From: Malurus cyaneus samueli
Taxonomy: Eukaryota > Chordata > Aves > Passeriformes > Maluridae
DNA length: 64,000 nucleotides
NCBI GenBank assembly: GCA_009741485.1
Contig: CM019218.1
Span: 35,712,387 to 35,776,386 of the forward strand
Reading direction: 5' to 3'
This document shows positions 52,230-64,000 of the stretch, piece by piece (the first letter of the stretch is position 1; every line of letters begins with the position of its first letter). Below the pieces are notes generated by a model. The model was not told where the DNA came from, made no database searches, and saw only the letters and a list, made by a program, of their open reading frames with translations. Both the position numbers and the translations under genes were made by a program.

Positions 52230-53450
52230 CTCCCTTCTCCTCCTCCTCTTCGCTCGCTCTCGCCTCTGTGGGGTCCTTTTCCTTCCCCCTCTCCGCGGGG
52301 GGCTCCTCCTGCGGCGGGGAGGAGGGAGCGGGCGGGGAGGGCGGCACGAAGCCGGAGAGGCGCAGGAGGAGAGAAACTGTAACAACAAAAAAGCCGAGAA
52401 GCTGAACTCTCTTCAATCCCATTCACCCGGCCGGCCGCAGCACACCGCTCGCCAGGATCCTCCGCCGGCCGGCCTCCCTGCCTGCCTGCCTGCGGCGCGC
52501 TCCCGACACGCCGCCGCGCGCGTCCCGCCCGCCCCGGCCCGGCCCGGCCCGGCCGCCGGAGACCCGCGGGGGGGAGCGGGGACCGGCGGCCCACGCCCAC
52601 GTTCCCCCGTCCCCACTGCGACGGCGGGGCGCGCCGCCCGGCCCGGGCCCGGGCAGAGGAAAGCCGGGGGCGGCTCGGCGGGCTTCTCCTGAGGGACTAC
52701 TTGACGTGTCGGTGCGGCGAATTATTTCCCTTTGCCTAAGGAACGGCTGTGCTGCGGCCCCCATTGCCTAGGGAAAAAGCCCGGATGTAAAGTGGTGAAA
52801 CTAAAGTAGAGTGAAGTAGGCACCAAACTCTGCCGAGCAGCGGCGCCGCCGCCGCGGCCGCGGGGGGCACCGGGCGGTCGCACCGCCCCGCACCGCCGGT
52901 ACCGGACGGGCGTGATGGCGCGGGGGCCGGGAGAGCGGCGCGGGGGGCGGCCCGCGCCAGCGAGAAGCCCCCGCGCCCCCCATCCACACACATTCCCCCC
53001 CATCCCTCCCTCCCTCCCTCCCCGCGCCCGCCCGGCCCGCGCGCGGGGGCTCGGCGGGGGCGGCGCGCCGGGCGCGCGCGCGCGGTAGCGCGCGGAGGGC
53101 GGGGGGCGCGCGCGCGGGCGGGAGGAAGCTGGCGCGCGGGGCCCTGCCGCGAGGGGCTCCGCCACAGGAAGTTGATGCAACAGGGCCGCGGGGGGGGAGG
53201 GGGGGGGCGCGCGCAGGAGCGGCGGGGGAGGGAGCGCGGGAGCGCGGCGCCTCATCATCCCCGTGGATGAGCGCGGATGCGCCACGGGCCCGGCCGCCCG
53301 GGCCAAGAGCGCCCTCCTTTCTCCCTCCCTCCCCTCCCCGCATCGCGCCCTGCCATGTTATTTGCAGGAATAGCACCCGCTCGCCTCGCGCCGGGCAGGA
53401 GGGAGGGTGTTCCCTCCTCCGCCTTGCGTTCGCGCAGCGGGGTTGGTTTA
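52230..53450 (-). promoter_or_regulatory. PHF21A: Main CpG island, likely PHF21A promoter
   Basis: The densest CpG region of the window, with runs such as cggcccggcccggcccgg near 52,533, long alternating GCGC at about 53,038-53,115, and CCCTC tandem units near 53,000. It lies at the far 5' side of the minus-strand gene, next to sequence with no gene beyond it, which is where the PHF21A promoter is expected. No TATA box is seen. ORFs on both strands (194 codons at 52,722-53,306, for example) are low-complexity Ala/Pro/Arg/Gly and are not credible proteins. The exact transcription start cannot be read. Confidence 0.65.
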
Positions 53451-53467
53451 TTTATTTATTAACTTAC

Positions 53468-53535
53468 TACTCCAGTGCCGGGCGATGCTGCCATTTGCTT
53501 TCGTGCGAGCGGCGGGGCATCAGCTTTCTCTGCTG
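53468..53535 (-). other. Possible untranslated first exon (start uncertain)
   Basis: Reading minus, CCCGGCACTGGAGTA is followed by GTAAGTTAAT, a full donor consensus except that the last exon base is A. It lies just upstream of the main CpG island on the gene's strand. The upstream limit is nominal, placed before the C17 tract. Confidence 0.25.
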
Positions 53536-53538
53536 CCT

Positions 53539-53555
53539 CCCCCCCCCCCCCCCCC
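53539..53555 (+). repeat. C17 homopolymer
   Basis: Seventeen C in a row, followed by C-rich sequence to about 53,566. It is prone to length error and can form G-quadruplex on the minus strand. Confidence 0.9.
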
Positions 53556-53889
53556 TCCACCCCCATTCCTCTTCTAATTCTCTTCCACAAAAAAAAATAA
53601 ATCCAAAAACCCACAGCAGTGGCGAGTCAGAAACTTCATGGGCAGGTTCAAAGCAGGGAAGTTTTAACACGCCATGGATCAGAGCGTTTCTGCGGTACTC
53701 GCCGTGAAAATCAAGCATACGTGACTTTGTGACTTGGGCTTCGGGGGCTCCTCGCCCCTCCCTCTTATCCTCGGGTGGCTCTGGTCGCCTGTGCGGCAGC
53801 TCGGGGACCACGGTCCCCCGTTCCCTCCCTGTTCCCTCCTGTTCCCAACTACGCACAAGAGCTGCGGGGGGCTGCCCGAACGACAGCAG

Positions 53890-54330
53890 CCAGCCCATGC
53901 GGGTCAGTCCTTATCTGCAATACACTAGCTTAAGTTACAGGCATCTGTGCGTCGCCGGCTTCTGAAAGTCTCCAGAGTCTCAGAATACTTAAAACCTCGC
54001 CTTTATGTCGGAGTCACCATTACAAAGCAATGGGACGTGTTCTGGACGCCGCGGGATTTGCATGAGCTCTCACGAAAAGCCGGGTTGATGCAATGCAAAA
54101 CTGATTTTTTTTTTTTTTTTTTTTTAATAGCCTCTCTCAGCGCTTTATTCCTTTGAAAATGATCAAAGTGGGAGAAAATGTTTCTCTCTGCAATGACTAG
54201 ACAGAACGCACGATGAACTCTTTATTATATTGTGAAACTAAATCCATAAAGCAAGTCATGCAGGAGCAGTACAGAAATAACGTAATGGGCAGTAACGCAC
54301 AGTTTATCATCTGAGGGATATGCTCAACTA
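53890..54330. promoter_or_regulatory. Candidate upstream regulatory block with octamer
   Basis: Directly outside the CpG island, a stretch of high-complexity mixed sequence contains ATTTGCAT (reverse octamer) at 54,056-54,063 and TTACAAAGCAATGG, a SOX-like site, about 25 bases before it. A T21 run (54,105-54,125) interrupts the block. It resembles a promoter-proximal conserved element. No ORF here is credible. Confidence 0.3.
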
Positions 54331-55690
54331 TGAGTGGAACTTCAGACAGGTTTTTGATGTAAAACCATATTTTAGACTGTTAAATTACTCTTATAACTGT
54401 TTGATTTAATTACTGTTAATTAATACTTCCTTTTTCCACATTGGTTGCCAAGTTCTGTGTATATGATACATGTGGATCTTACAACATTTAGGCCCTTCTT
54501 AAAGCTTAGCTCCTGGACTCATACAATTATGCAAGAAACTCAGGTTTATTTTTTTTTTATGAAGTCAGCCAGGGTTTGTTGATGTGCCTTAAAGGCAGAA
54601 CCTTAAAGGCACAAAAGGGAAAATGTATGAAGCAAATACAGTCATCAAAAAAATGCCTTTTTTTTAAATGTCACCTGTGGGTTCTTTGAGGCAATCTCTC
54701 CTATCCCTTTGTTTTGTTGTTGTTTTGTTTGTTTGTGAGCTAGGTATGATACTGAACAGTAGAGTTGCGGAGACTAAAAAAGAAAAAGACAGAAAATATG
54801 TCTGGGTGGCTCATCAAATAGTTACTGATAGGTGCACAATTCATGGGATAACAGATAAGATCATATGCACAAGACTACTAAAAATCTAGCAGTCATCACA
54901 GTAGATTTTTCACCGTGTCCAACTGAGACAATAAGTGTTATGATTAGTATAAATATTACATGTTATATTTAATATATATTTATTTTACTTTTTATGCTTC
55001 TTTCTACTTTACTTCTACAGCATTTGAGCAGATCAAATAATCCTGGGATAAGTCTATTACTATTAGGTCTGCCTGTAGTTTGCTGTGATTTCTTCTGCAG
55101 CTGGGGCACTATCCAGTCCCCTTCTTCGGTAGCTCTCCAACGCCCCTAAAATCCCAGCCTGATATTCAGATTTTCCCTCCTCCATGTAAACTTTACTACC
55201 AGCACTTCAGCTGTAGAGGCCAAGTGTTACAACCAGACAAGCCTGGATTTTGATTTACCTTCAGGTTGGAGTTTTGAAGCAAGAAAGGGGTCAACTTTGA
55301 AAATAATCAAACCAAGTTGCTTTTGTCCTTCAAATTTTGGTAGAGGCACCAGAAAAACAAATAACTGAGTAAAGCCTGTTTATTTACTGTTTTTTTATCT
55401 TTCTGGTTAACAAGCAAGTTAAAAGAACCTAGAATGAGTGATTTAAGTGTTATTGAGATTCAGTATGTTTATTTTGCTGAGGAGTCAATACACACAGTTT
55501 GCCTAAAGTTTATTTTTTAGAGATAAACTTTGGACAAAGCTCAAAGGAAAAAATAATCGTCAGCTGTTACTGTAGATGCATACAGAATTTTTCATGGTTT
55601 GTCTTAGAACTCAGACCATGATGAGCATCTCACACACTGCCCAGAGTGATCTTTGGGTCACTGCCAGGTAGAGTGGCTCAGACCATTTTC
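54331..55690. other. Upstream sequence, no feature recognised
   Basis: AT-rich unique DNA upstream of PHF21A. It has a small duplication (ccttaaaggca twice, 54,588-54,611). I see no exon, RNA gene or repeat family. Confidence 0.6.
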
Positions 55691-56332
55691 ACGGAATCAT
55701 GGAATCGTTCAGGTTGGAAGGGACTTAAAGGTTGCCTACTCATCCTCTACCATGGGCAGGGACACCTTCCACTAGGCCATTTGCTCAGAGCCCCATCCAA
55801 TCAGTCCTTGAACACTTCCAGGAATGGGCATCCACAGCCCCTCTTGGCAACCTATTCCTGTGCCTTGCCATCCGCACAGTGAGAATCTCTCGCTAACATC
55901 TAATTGAAATCCACCCTCTTTCAGATTAATCCATTATCCCTTTCTATCACTACATGCCCTTGTCAGAATGCTTCTCCAGCTTTCTTGTAGATCCCCTGAG
56001 TACTAGAAAGACTGCTATAGGTCTTCTCAGCCTTTCTCCTCCAGACTGAACAGCCTCAATTCCTCAGCTTGTCAAATGCTCCAGCCCTCTGATCATCTTC
56101 ATGGCATTCTCCAATCTTGCTCCAGCAGTCCACATCACTCCTGTGCTGGGCCACAGAGCTGGACAAAGAACCAGCTTCTCATAAGGTCCCATGGGAGCAG
56201 AGCAAAGGGCAGAATCCCCTCTCGCCCTGCTGTTCCACACTGCTTTTGATGCGGCTCAGGATATGATTGGCTTTCTGGGCTGCAAGTGCACACATTGCTG
56301 GGTCATATTGGGCTTCTCATCAACCAAACCTG
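55691..56332 (-). mobile_element. CR1 LINE, 5'-truncated copy (minus orientation)
   Basis: On the plus strand it starts acggaatcatggaatcgttc then aggttggaagggactt, the reverse complement of the CR1 3' terminus. It continues through the well-known inner segments (gacaccttccactaggcc, tctatcactacatgccct, tgggccacagagctgg, attgctgggtcat) and stops abruptly near 56,332. That is about 640 bp of the 3' end, truncated at the element's 5' side as is usual for CR1. Many substitutions break the ORF. It is a non-LTR retroposon fragment, not a gene. Confidence 0.92.
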
Positions 56333-59300
56333 AACTCAGCAGTTTAAGCCACAGGTCCTGATTATTGCAGACATGACAAAAGATTTTCCTTTAAAAATTG
56401 CGCACATACACTACTCCTTTGTTCAAACTTGCAGGGCTGAAGGAAGTGGTTCCTGCCTCTGTGCTATTTAGCTTCACTTCCATGTCAGCAAAAAGGGCCC
56501 CATATGTGTATATGAAGTGTTCACCTTCTAGTAGCATGAGAAGTGGTTTCATGTACAAAATGGAAAGCAGTGGTATCATCAGATACACAGCTAAATATCT
56601 GAATAAACTTACTGATTTTGTACATTGCTCTGTATGGAGATATCTGCCATGATTCTCTTCAGTGAAAGGAAATCTTGCTAGAAGCTTAGGAAAGAAATCC
56701 TTCCTTTGCTTGTTGAGTCTTTGTGCACAAAGCTGACCCACACACCTCTGCCTCTGAATGTGATTTATGCTGTTCATCAAAACTCATAGTTCAGTTTGTC
56801 TATGTTTTCCACTTCCTGCTTGATCACATCACTCTCGATGTTCATACAGTCCCCTTTGCCTAGTTTTTTTCCTAAGAGCACTTAGAAGTAAAGCTAAATC
56901 CAAAGCCTGTCAAAGTTGTGGAAACTCACAAAAATTAACAGGATTTTGATGATAACTGTTAAGCAGCTTCTAGATTTATTTCTCATTGCAAGTTATTTCA
57001 CCAGTTTGGAGAATTTTAGAGAAAGAAGTCCCAGAATCCATGTAAAGTATTAATGCAGGGCACCCCAAGATAGTAGTCATTTGTAACCTTATTGTACCAA
57101 TGCTCAAAATAACAAGTACATCATAACATGCTAAGCTTTGCTGTAGCCAGCCCATTCTGCAGTATTGTTGTGAGAATACCTAGAACAAAATCTGAGAGGA
57201 TATTTGTTAATATGCAGAAACAGTCTTCTAGCAACTCGTGTTAAAAGGAAGTAGCAGCAAGTATACTGACAATTCACAGACTAGTGCAAGATTGTCACAG
57301 GTTTGGCAATGGAGTAGCCCACACAGCACTTTCTGTTTTCCCTGGTTTTCAGCAACAAAAGTACCTTAAAACTAAACCAAGAGTTAGTTACTTACCTATT
57401 AATGTTTTTCACTGTGCTTTTGGTGGGATGCTAGATGGCTACAAATGAGAGGGGAGATAGCCTGTGAAGATGTACTAAAAATGAAAAGCCATAAGACATT
57501 TCAGGCAAAGGACATATCGCAGCCTAAGAAAAAGGTTGGGAATCTCTTTTCTCATTGGTGTTTGAACACAGGATTATCTCTCCAGCCAGGATCCAGGCAA
57601 AGAGCTCCTTCTACAAGCAAATCCTTCCCCCTCTAGGTCAGGGAAGGATGGGACATCACTTACTTCCATGTGATGAGGAAAATTACCCAGATTGTTTAGA
57701 CCACCAGTTAGGGCCAGAGCCTGAAAATAATGATGGGTATGAAGCACTCGCTATTAAGGGCATGAGCCTAGGTGGAAACTGTGTTTAACACTACCACCTC
57801 TGACTTTGACTATGGATTATTGCCTTAAAAAGGAGTTTCTGCTTATGGCAGCCAATGAAGAAGATCCCTGCTTACCCTGTCTCATCCCAAAATGGCTTTC
57901 TTACATGTCAGCTGTCAGCTGGTCCAGCTAGGAGTGGTACAGCCACAAATCTCACCCTCCTGATTGCTCTGCCTGGGAGGCAGCTAGAGTGAGCTAAAAA
58001 CAGTTATAGGAGTGCATTGCCCAGGGTCTATATTCCAGGAAAAGTAATTCAACATTCAGGTGCCCTGTTGCTTTGCAAATTCATGTTCTCCAGGGCTGCC
58101 GTCAGCAGGCTGAGCCAGGGAAGGCCTGTCAGGGACAGCACAACATCGTGTCTGTAGTTTCCACTGGAGATGCAAGCTCTTCCATTACTAGCCTTGAAAG
58201 ATAATCTCCATCCTGCTGTCTCTTCCCCTGATACTTACTGCTTTGCTCACCAGAGATATTGGTTATTTCATACAGAAAGTAGAAGACTGTAGCTCAGAGG
58301 GGGTAGCCTGGCCTGTTGCACCAGAGACCGTGATGGACCTGTGAGCACACACCACTGTCTCTTACCTGCCAGCAGCTCCCAGAGCTCTTCTTCCTTGGCT
58401 TCCTCTTTAGGCTTTCAGTCTTTGAAGTTTTGGTATGCAAAGTCAGGAAGGTCGTCAGCTCCTTATTTAATCTGACCTCCAGCAAAAACACATTCAACCA
58501 GTACTTCTCTATCAGATCTTCAATTAGGAGAGGCCAGAGAGCATTTTACCCTTCACAAGCCATTACTTTCTTCTTTGAAGGTGCATCTGCTTCAGAGAGG
58601 TGGGTGTATGTCGCTGCTTCCAGAATGAAGGAAGATCTGAGCAGTGATACTATCTCTGGGAGTCAAGAATGAATGGGTTCCTTGCTTTGTTTTTTCTTTT
58701 CTCTTTAAGTAGAAGTGAGCAGTCATAAAGGGGACATTGCTCATGGCTCTCAGGTGGCTGGCCAGGCTGACTAAGCATGGTTTGGATCCTGTACACTGTT
58801 TAGAATCACAATGAGCTAGAGATTGTGTGCCAAGATGCAAATGGTTCAGGGAAAGGACCTCATTTTAAGCAACAGTATGAAGTATCCTTAGGACAATTGC
58901 AGTTCCATTATCAGATAAAAAGAAACTCTTTTGTCTCTTGTCCTTTTTATTAAACAATTATACACCCCTAATTCAGACTGATTTTTGTAATGTTGGTCAC
59001 CCTACTAATTTTTCAACTGGAGATGTGGACAGTAGTGATTAGTGATCTGTTCTCCATCAAAAATGCCCTTTTCCAGATTACTTCTCAGAAGGAATTCCAC
59101 CCACTTGTATTTTTGTAGTAACTTGGAGAGGAAAATTAGATTGGAAAATTGGGCGTGAATGAAACCCAGAGTATTGCTGAGGGAAATGACAACTTTTGTA
59201 ATGGAGCTTTGGTATGTCACTAAACTGATAAGCCAACAGAAATGCAGAGTGGTAAACCAGGGCATGAGCCACAGACCACGACAGCAGCTACCAGGTTGTG

Positions 59301-60961
59301 ATGCAGGCATACAGACATCTTCAAAAGCCTCTCACATGCACAGAAATCAGACATTACATTGTGACAAACAGCATAAAAAATAAATTAAGAGCCCATTTCT
59401 GTAAACAATAAAACACCAGTGGAAGGGACATCATGTCTTTTTAGTCCTTCTTAGATGTCAGTGGTCATTTTAGCACCTTGAGGAGAGACATGATAAGGCA
59501 AAGCCGTGCAGCAAAGTCCAAGGAATATATGGTTGTGAAAATGTCACTAAGGAGAGAGGTGGGGATTCAGGGACTAAGGAAAACTATGGAGATGATACTT
59601 TCCAGGATGTTAAGTACTTCATAATATAAATATTGATTTGTGTTTTCAAAGTATTTTCATAAATTGGTCCCTAAACACTTCCAATATTCACTAGATAATA
59701 AACACCTGGGTTTGAGTGAATAGAACATCTAAAAAGCAACTTAGTTCTCTAAGTATTTAATCAGACTTTTATGGTCACCATTGGGACTATCTGCTGAGCA
59801 GTACTGTCCTATAGGAGCAAATGTAGCAAGAGTATCAGTGTTTGAAATCGATAAAAAGTAATAAGCTTTGAGAAGTATTACTACGGAATGTTGTGTATTT
59901 ATAGAGCTTACCTTTACTTGTGCGAAAGTAGCCAGCTAGGTCACCATAAGCACAGGGGCAGGGAGGGAAGAGAAACTGTGAAACAAGTGTTACAGAGGGA
60001 TGGGGAAGGGGAATCTAGGAGCAGAGCTATGCCTGGCTTTGCATTCAAGAATAAGAGTTAACAGTGACTCAGTGGACAGAAAGGTCAATGCTAGTGCAGG
60101 TATTCAGAGTGAGTTTTCATGGCCTAACAATAAATGTGTTAGTCACCTCTAGATTATCTGGGATTAAGTGTATCATGGGTAAAGATACCCCTGAGATGAC
60201 TGATGCTGAATTAGCAGGGGCTTGTCACACAGCACCATGCCACACAGCCATTGCATCTTCTAAGGAGCTGCAGCACCCCCTGCCATCACAGCCTCTGGAG
60301 TCACCAGTCCTTCCCAATGGAATGACACCTTCTTCTCCCAGCTTCCTTGGCCTTCCCTGGCTATTATTTCTGAGTTTCTGCTTTAGGCTGTGTTATCTCA
60401 CCTTGCTGCTTTCTGGGACAATCCAGAGTTTAATATGGCTGGGTTTTGAATGGAGTGAGAAGGGGCAAAGCAAAGATCAAAAAAAGTCAATAAACCTGAT
60501 GGACAGGGAGGCATCTGCACAGCAAGACGATGCCCTTTTATTTAGTCATGTCTTACAATACAGCTACCACATCACATAATTCAGAGACACATGTGTAGAG
60601 AGAGGTCCTCACAGATATTTATTTTATAATTTATTTAATATCTTCCACTCAAGTCTTCTGTTGTTTGAGTGATAGGCAAGTTGCAAAATATATCACTCAA
60701 GACATAGGGAATGGGCAATTAAACCTGTTTGTGTGTTCTTTGTGTTCAAAATTGATTAATAACAGTAAGATACAGCAACATCGTGCTTTTCAGCTAAAAA
60801 CATTTTAGATAATGCAATAAATGCACAAATCTCATTGGCATTGTATCCTTATATGAAGAGTACATATAAGCTAAATGTTTTTGTTTTGGTTTTTTTTTTT
60901 CTTTCATGAGGAGGTAGCAGAATGAAAAGACTGTTCTCAAAAACTCTATAGGCTATCAGTG
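56333..60961. other. Upstream sequence, no gene recognised
   Basis: Unique DNA between the two CR1 copies. The longest ORF (60,064-60,579, plus, 171 codons) has no recognisable domain, has a composition like its surroundings and no splice or promoter support. I see no RNA gene and no recognisable repeat. Confidence 0.55.
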
Positions 60962-62300
60962 GAATCAAGAATCAAGAATTATACTGAGTTTGGAAGGGCC
61001 CACAAGGATCATGAGAATTCCTGGCCCTGCACAGAAAACCTAGTAATCATACCAAGTGCTGGAGGACGTTGTCTAACACTTCTGACCTCTGTCAGGTTGG
61101 TGCTTTGACCTTTTCCCTGGGGAGCCTGTTCCATGCCAACCACCCTCCGGTGAAAACCTTTTTTCTAACATGCAACCTAAACCTCCCCTGACTACAACTT
61201 CAGGCTTATTCCCTTGGCTCCTTGTCACTGGTCACCACAGAGAAGAATCAGTGCTGCCCCTCCTCTTCCCCTGTGAGGAAGCTGCAGACTGCAATGAGGT
61301 CTCCCTCAGTCTCCTACAGGATGAACAGATCAAGCCACCTCAGCCACTCCTCATGCAGCTCCCACTCCAGGCACTTCACTTCTTCATTGGCATCCTTTGT
61401 GTGCTCTCTAACTTTAACATCTTTCTTATACTGTGGCACCCAAAGCTGCACCCAGGACTAGCAGTGAGGCCGCCCCAGGTCAGAGGCAGAGCGGGACAAT
61501 CCCCTCCCCTGCCCTGCTGGCGAGCTGCCTGATGAACCGCCAGGACACTCTTGCCCTTCTGGCTGCCAGGCAACTGCTGGCTCATGAATTCACTTTCCAG
61601 TCAACCGATACCGGTCCATATCTTTTCTGGTGGCACTGGCTTTCCCACATCTCATTCCCCAATTTATATTCCAACATCCAGGTTGCCCCATCCCAGGCAC
61701 AGAATGGCATTGCCCACTTGGTTAGACTTCACAAGAGGTGGGTAATGCTCCCCTGATTTATCAAGCTCTTCTCGCAGGCTTCCCTTGCCTTGAGGGAGAT
61801 TCAACCGCTTCCGTCCAGTGTTGAATATCACTGGCAAACTTCATTTAGTAGGCCTCTGCGTCCAGTTTGTTAATGAAGATCATGATGTATGCACCTGGCC
61901 CCCAAGATGAAACTCTGTGAACAACCAGTAGTGACAAGTCATCCAGTCTGAGTCACCGTATTCCACTATCAACTTCGTGCCTGACCCGTGATGCCATTTG
62001 TTCACCTATCACACCAATGTGTTTTAATCTCAGGCTGTGTGCTGGACATTTTGTTCAGAAGGATGTGTGAAAGAGAGTATCAAAAACTTTTACTGAAATC
62101 CAAAAAAGATTACTTCAAACTGCCTTCCCTGATCAACCAGTGGGTGTTTTTGTTAAAAAGCAGGTAGTTTGACAAAGAAGAACTTGTGCCACTTATGAAC
62201 CTGTGCTGGCTTGTGAGCTGACTAACCGATGTTTGTCTTTCCAGATGTTTCTCTATAACTCCAGAATAATTTTCATATTGAATTATGCCATATGTTTCAG
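60962..62300 (-). mobile_element. CR1 LINE, longer decayed copy with reverse-transcriptase remnant (minus orientation)
   Basis: The plus strand reads through the 3' part of a second CR1 subfamily in reverse: tggaagggcccacaaggatc, ccctggggagcctgttcc, ttaggctgtgtta-free 3' segment, tgcaatgaggtctccctcag, cttatactgtggcacccaaa, gagcgggacaatcccctccc. It then reaches decayed ORF2 sequence near 61,860-62,280 (tactgaaatccaaaaaagat, agaataattttcat), which covers the reverse-transcriptase region. It is about 1.3 kb, with the copy's own 5' side missing and frameshifts throughout. The right limit is approximate. The 120-codon plus-strand ORF at 61,170-61,532 is antisense CR1, not a gene. Confidence 0.9.
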
Positions 62301-62699
62301 GTCATGACAATACATGACATGATATAATTTAATTAGTTTTGCCTCAACAAGTGGACTGAACACCATATGAATTTGAATTAAAGCCTCTAGATGAGTTGTT
62401 AAAACGTTTGCAAAATTCTTCCAGGTCACCTTGTCTGCACTGGTAATATCAGTTGGCGCTCCTAGCAATCATTCACTCAGGTGCCTTGCCATCAGCGCGG
62501 TATTAACACAGGAGCTGGGAAGTTATCCAATAGTCTATAAACTTTCAATGGAAGTTTGATTGTCTATTTATGAAGCCATTACGTGTCCACTCCCTTCAGA
62601 GTCAAGCCTGAAGGATGTTGTTTCGAAAAAAGATAATGTTGGAATTTAGAAAGGCAACAGGAGGGATAGGAATAAATTCACCTTGAGGAAAAAACCAAC

Positions 62700-63165
62700 A
62701 TGCGGCACCTAGGACTTTTCAGATGAAAATGGTAGAGAACTGGAGAGGAACATAAGAGGCCTGCTGAAGGAGAGCAGCATTAGGAGAAGTAAAATAGCGA
62801 GCGATTGTTCACATCAAGTTGCTAAGAAGTGTGGCACTGAGCAAATGATTAGACAACGTTAAAACAAATGAAAAACCATACTTTTTTGCTCAATGCATAA
62901 TCACATTCTGGAACTCATTGGTGCAATTTCATGGAATCCCTGATAGTATATAAATTGTTCAGGAAAAGCATGAAAGAAATCTACGTGAATGGATGCAACA
63001 TCTGACTCATGCAAAACACATTACCCTGATTGCAGAGCTCACAGGGGAAGATCCTTCTGGATACTATCCATTTCTAACAGTCCTCCTTACACATCTGAGT
63101 TTGGGGACTATTATCACAGGAGAAGCCTTTGCTAGGACTGGGATACCCAAAAAACTTTTTTGGGG
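62700..63165 (+). repeat. Ancient CR1/L3-like LINE fragment (plus orientation)
   Basis: Segments such as gttaaaacaaatgaaaaacc, then tttgctcaatgcataatcac, then ctggaactcattg and gttcaggaaaagcatgaaag line up in order with old amniote CR1/L3 elements (gtttaaaacaaacaaaagga, acaacgcataatcaacctg, tggaactcattgcc, ttcaaaaaaggattagaca). It is strongly diverged; both ends are approximate. Its orientation is opposite to the younger CR1 just to its left. Confidence 0.65.
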
Positions 63166-64000
63166 TTTTCTTTTTCTTCCTGTTGTCATTTTATAGAGTT
63201 CAGAAAAAGGAAACAGTAATATTTCAGTGAGGAGAAAAAACAGTGCAAAGGCTTCCTCTGTTCTCGAGTGCCATGGTATTATGACTTTTGCTCATTTACT
63301 TTGAATAAAGTGAATTTTGTACTGTGGGTTGGTTTTTATTTCCTTCTGAGAATAAAAAACAGGGCCTTTACATTGTCCATTCATATACACAGTTTTTGGA
63401 ATAGAGGCAGTTTATCTTTTTAATAAAACACTCTTCTGAGAGGAATCACATAAGGGCTGTTTAAAGCGTGGACAAAAGACGACTGCACATCCCTACTCAA
63501 CCAAAACGGCTTGATCCCATTGATCTTCACCACTTAAAGTACTGTTTCCAGGCATCTGGTGCTAGACAGGAACCAGCCTGGGCTCCCAGTTGGTGCTGGT
63601 TCCTGGTGTGGCTTTGCTGGCCCTGCAATGGGTTGCATGCCACCATCAGCCACTCTATCCAGCCTCTCCTGGGAGAGGTAGGAGCCAGGGTCAACCCACA
63701 CAGCAGCTTCCACTAGGGCCACTGCTACACGCAGGAGGATGAAAAGGAGGGAGGAAGAGAAAGGAGAGGGAGGTCTTGAGAGTTATTTCCAAGCATTGAG
63801 CACATCTTTGTAAAATGGCTTGGTGAATGTTAGATAATGCCACATGTTCTGAGAAAAAGGATGGCCACAGAGCTGCAGGGGCTGGTTTATTGCTTTCCAC
63901 TCAGATGTTTTGGGTAGGCACTAAAAAGTCACCTCCCTTTCAGAACCCTTCTCCCGAACCATAATAAGCTTAGAAAGAGCAGCAATCCATCATTCCTGAG
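63166..64000. other. Upstream sequence, no feature recognised
   Basis: Unique DNA to the right edge. Short ORFs on both strands near 63,468-63,900 have no support. No exon of a neighbouring gene is visible. Confidence 0.6.

Noticed and set aside
51801..52692. 293-codon plus-strand and 195-codon minus-strand ORFs
   Set aside because: Both run through the N gap and the CpG island, so they are artefacts of unknown bases and GC content.
60064..60579. 171-codon plus-strand ORF, among the longest outside GC-rich DNA
   Set aside because: No recognisable domain, no splice or promoter context, and a composition like the surrounding noncoding DNA; most likely chance.
61170..61756. Plus-strand ORFs of 120 and 107 codons
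   Set aside because: They are antisense translations of a CR1 retroposon copy.
1..64000. CRISPR arrays, insertion sequences, tRNA or rRNA genes, bacterial operons
   Set aside because: None seen; the window is vertebrate nuclear DNA with introns and CR1 repeats.

Overview
This is vertebrate nuclear DNA, almost certainly from a bird. The coding exons are short, split by GT-AG introns and recognisable at the protein level. The interspersed repeats I can identify are all CR1-class LINE fragments, with no mammalian-type repeats. The window covers the 5' end of one gene, PHF21A (BHC80, a subunit of the LSD1-CoREST histone demethylase complex), read on the minus strand from high to low coordinates. 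It contains no bacterial, viral or CRISPR-like system. Most open reading frames longer than 60 codons are chance ORFs or read through CR1 copies or GC-rich DNA.

Layout. At 1-10,754 lie the first three coding exons of PHF21A: 10,619-10,672, 6,012-6,044 and 3,807-3,872, all minus strand and all whole codons. They encode the first 51 residues, an N-terminal coiled coil. The PHD finger, AT-hook and remaining exons lie beyond the left edge. From 10,755 to about 53,900 is the 5' noncoding part: long introns, a likely 41-bp untranslated exon (14,513-14,553), CTCF-like motifs, an inverted pair of ZNF143-like motifs (38,032-38,126), homopolymer tracts, and two CpG-rich blocks (about 43,870-44,750 and 52,230-53,450) that are the best promoter candidates. 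A GC-rich belt of about 7.5 kb between them holds several regulatory-looking blocks. A 10-N assembly gap sits at 52,171-52,180.

From 53,900 to 64,000 is sequence upstream of the gene. It has one regulatory-looking block with an octamer motif (about 53,890-54,330), two CR1 copies in minus orientation (55,691-56,332 and 60,962-62,300) and an older CR1/L3-like copy in plus orientation (about 62,700-63,165). I see no protein-coding gene there.

What works together: a CpG-island promoter, or several, would start minus-strand transcription. Untranslated exons would be spliced to the exon at 10,619-10,754, where an in-frame stop two codons upstream and a strong Kozak context fix the start codon. I know the PHF21A protein from family knowledge; the exon limits are read directly from the sequence. 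Promoter use, the untranslated exons and the regulatory elements are inferences that need RNA or comparative data.
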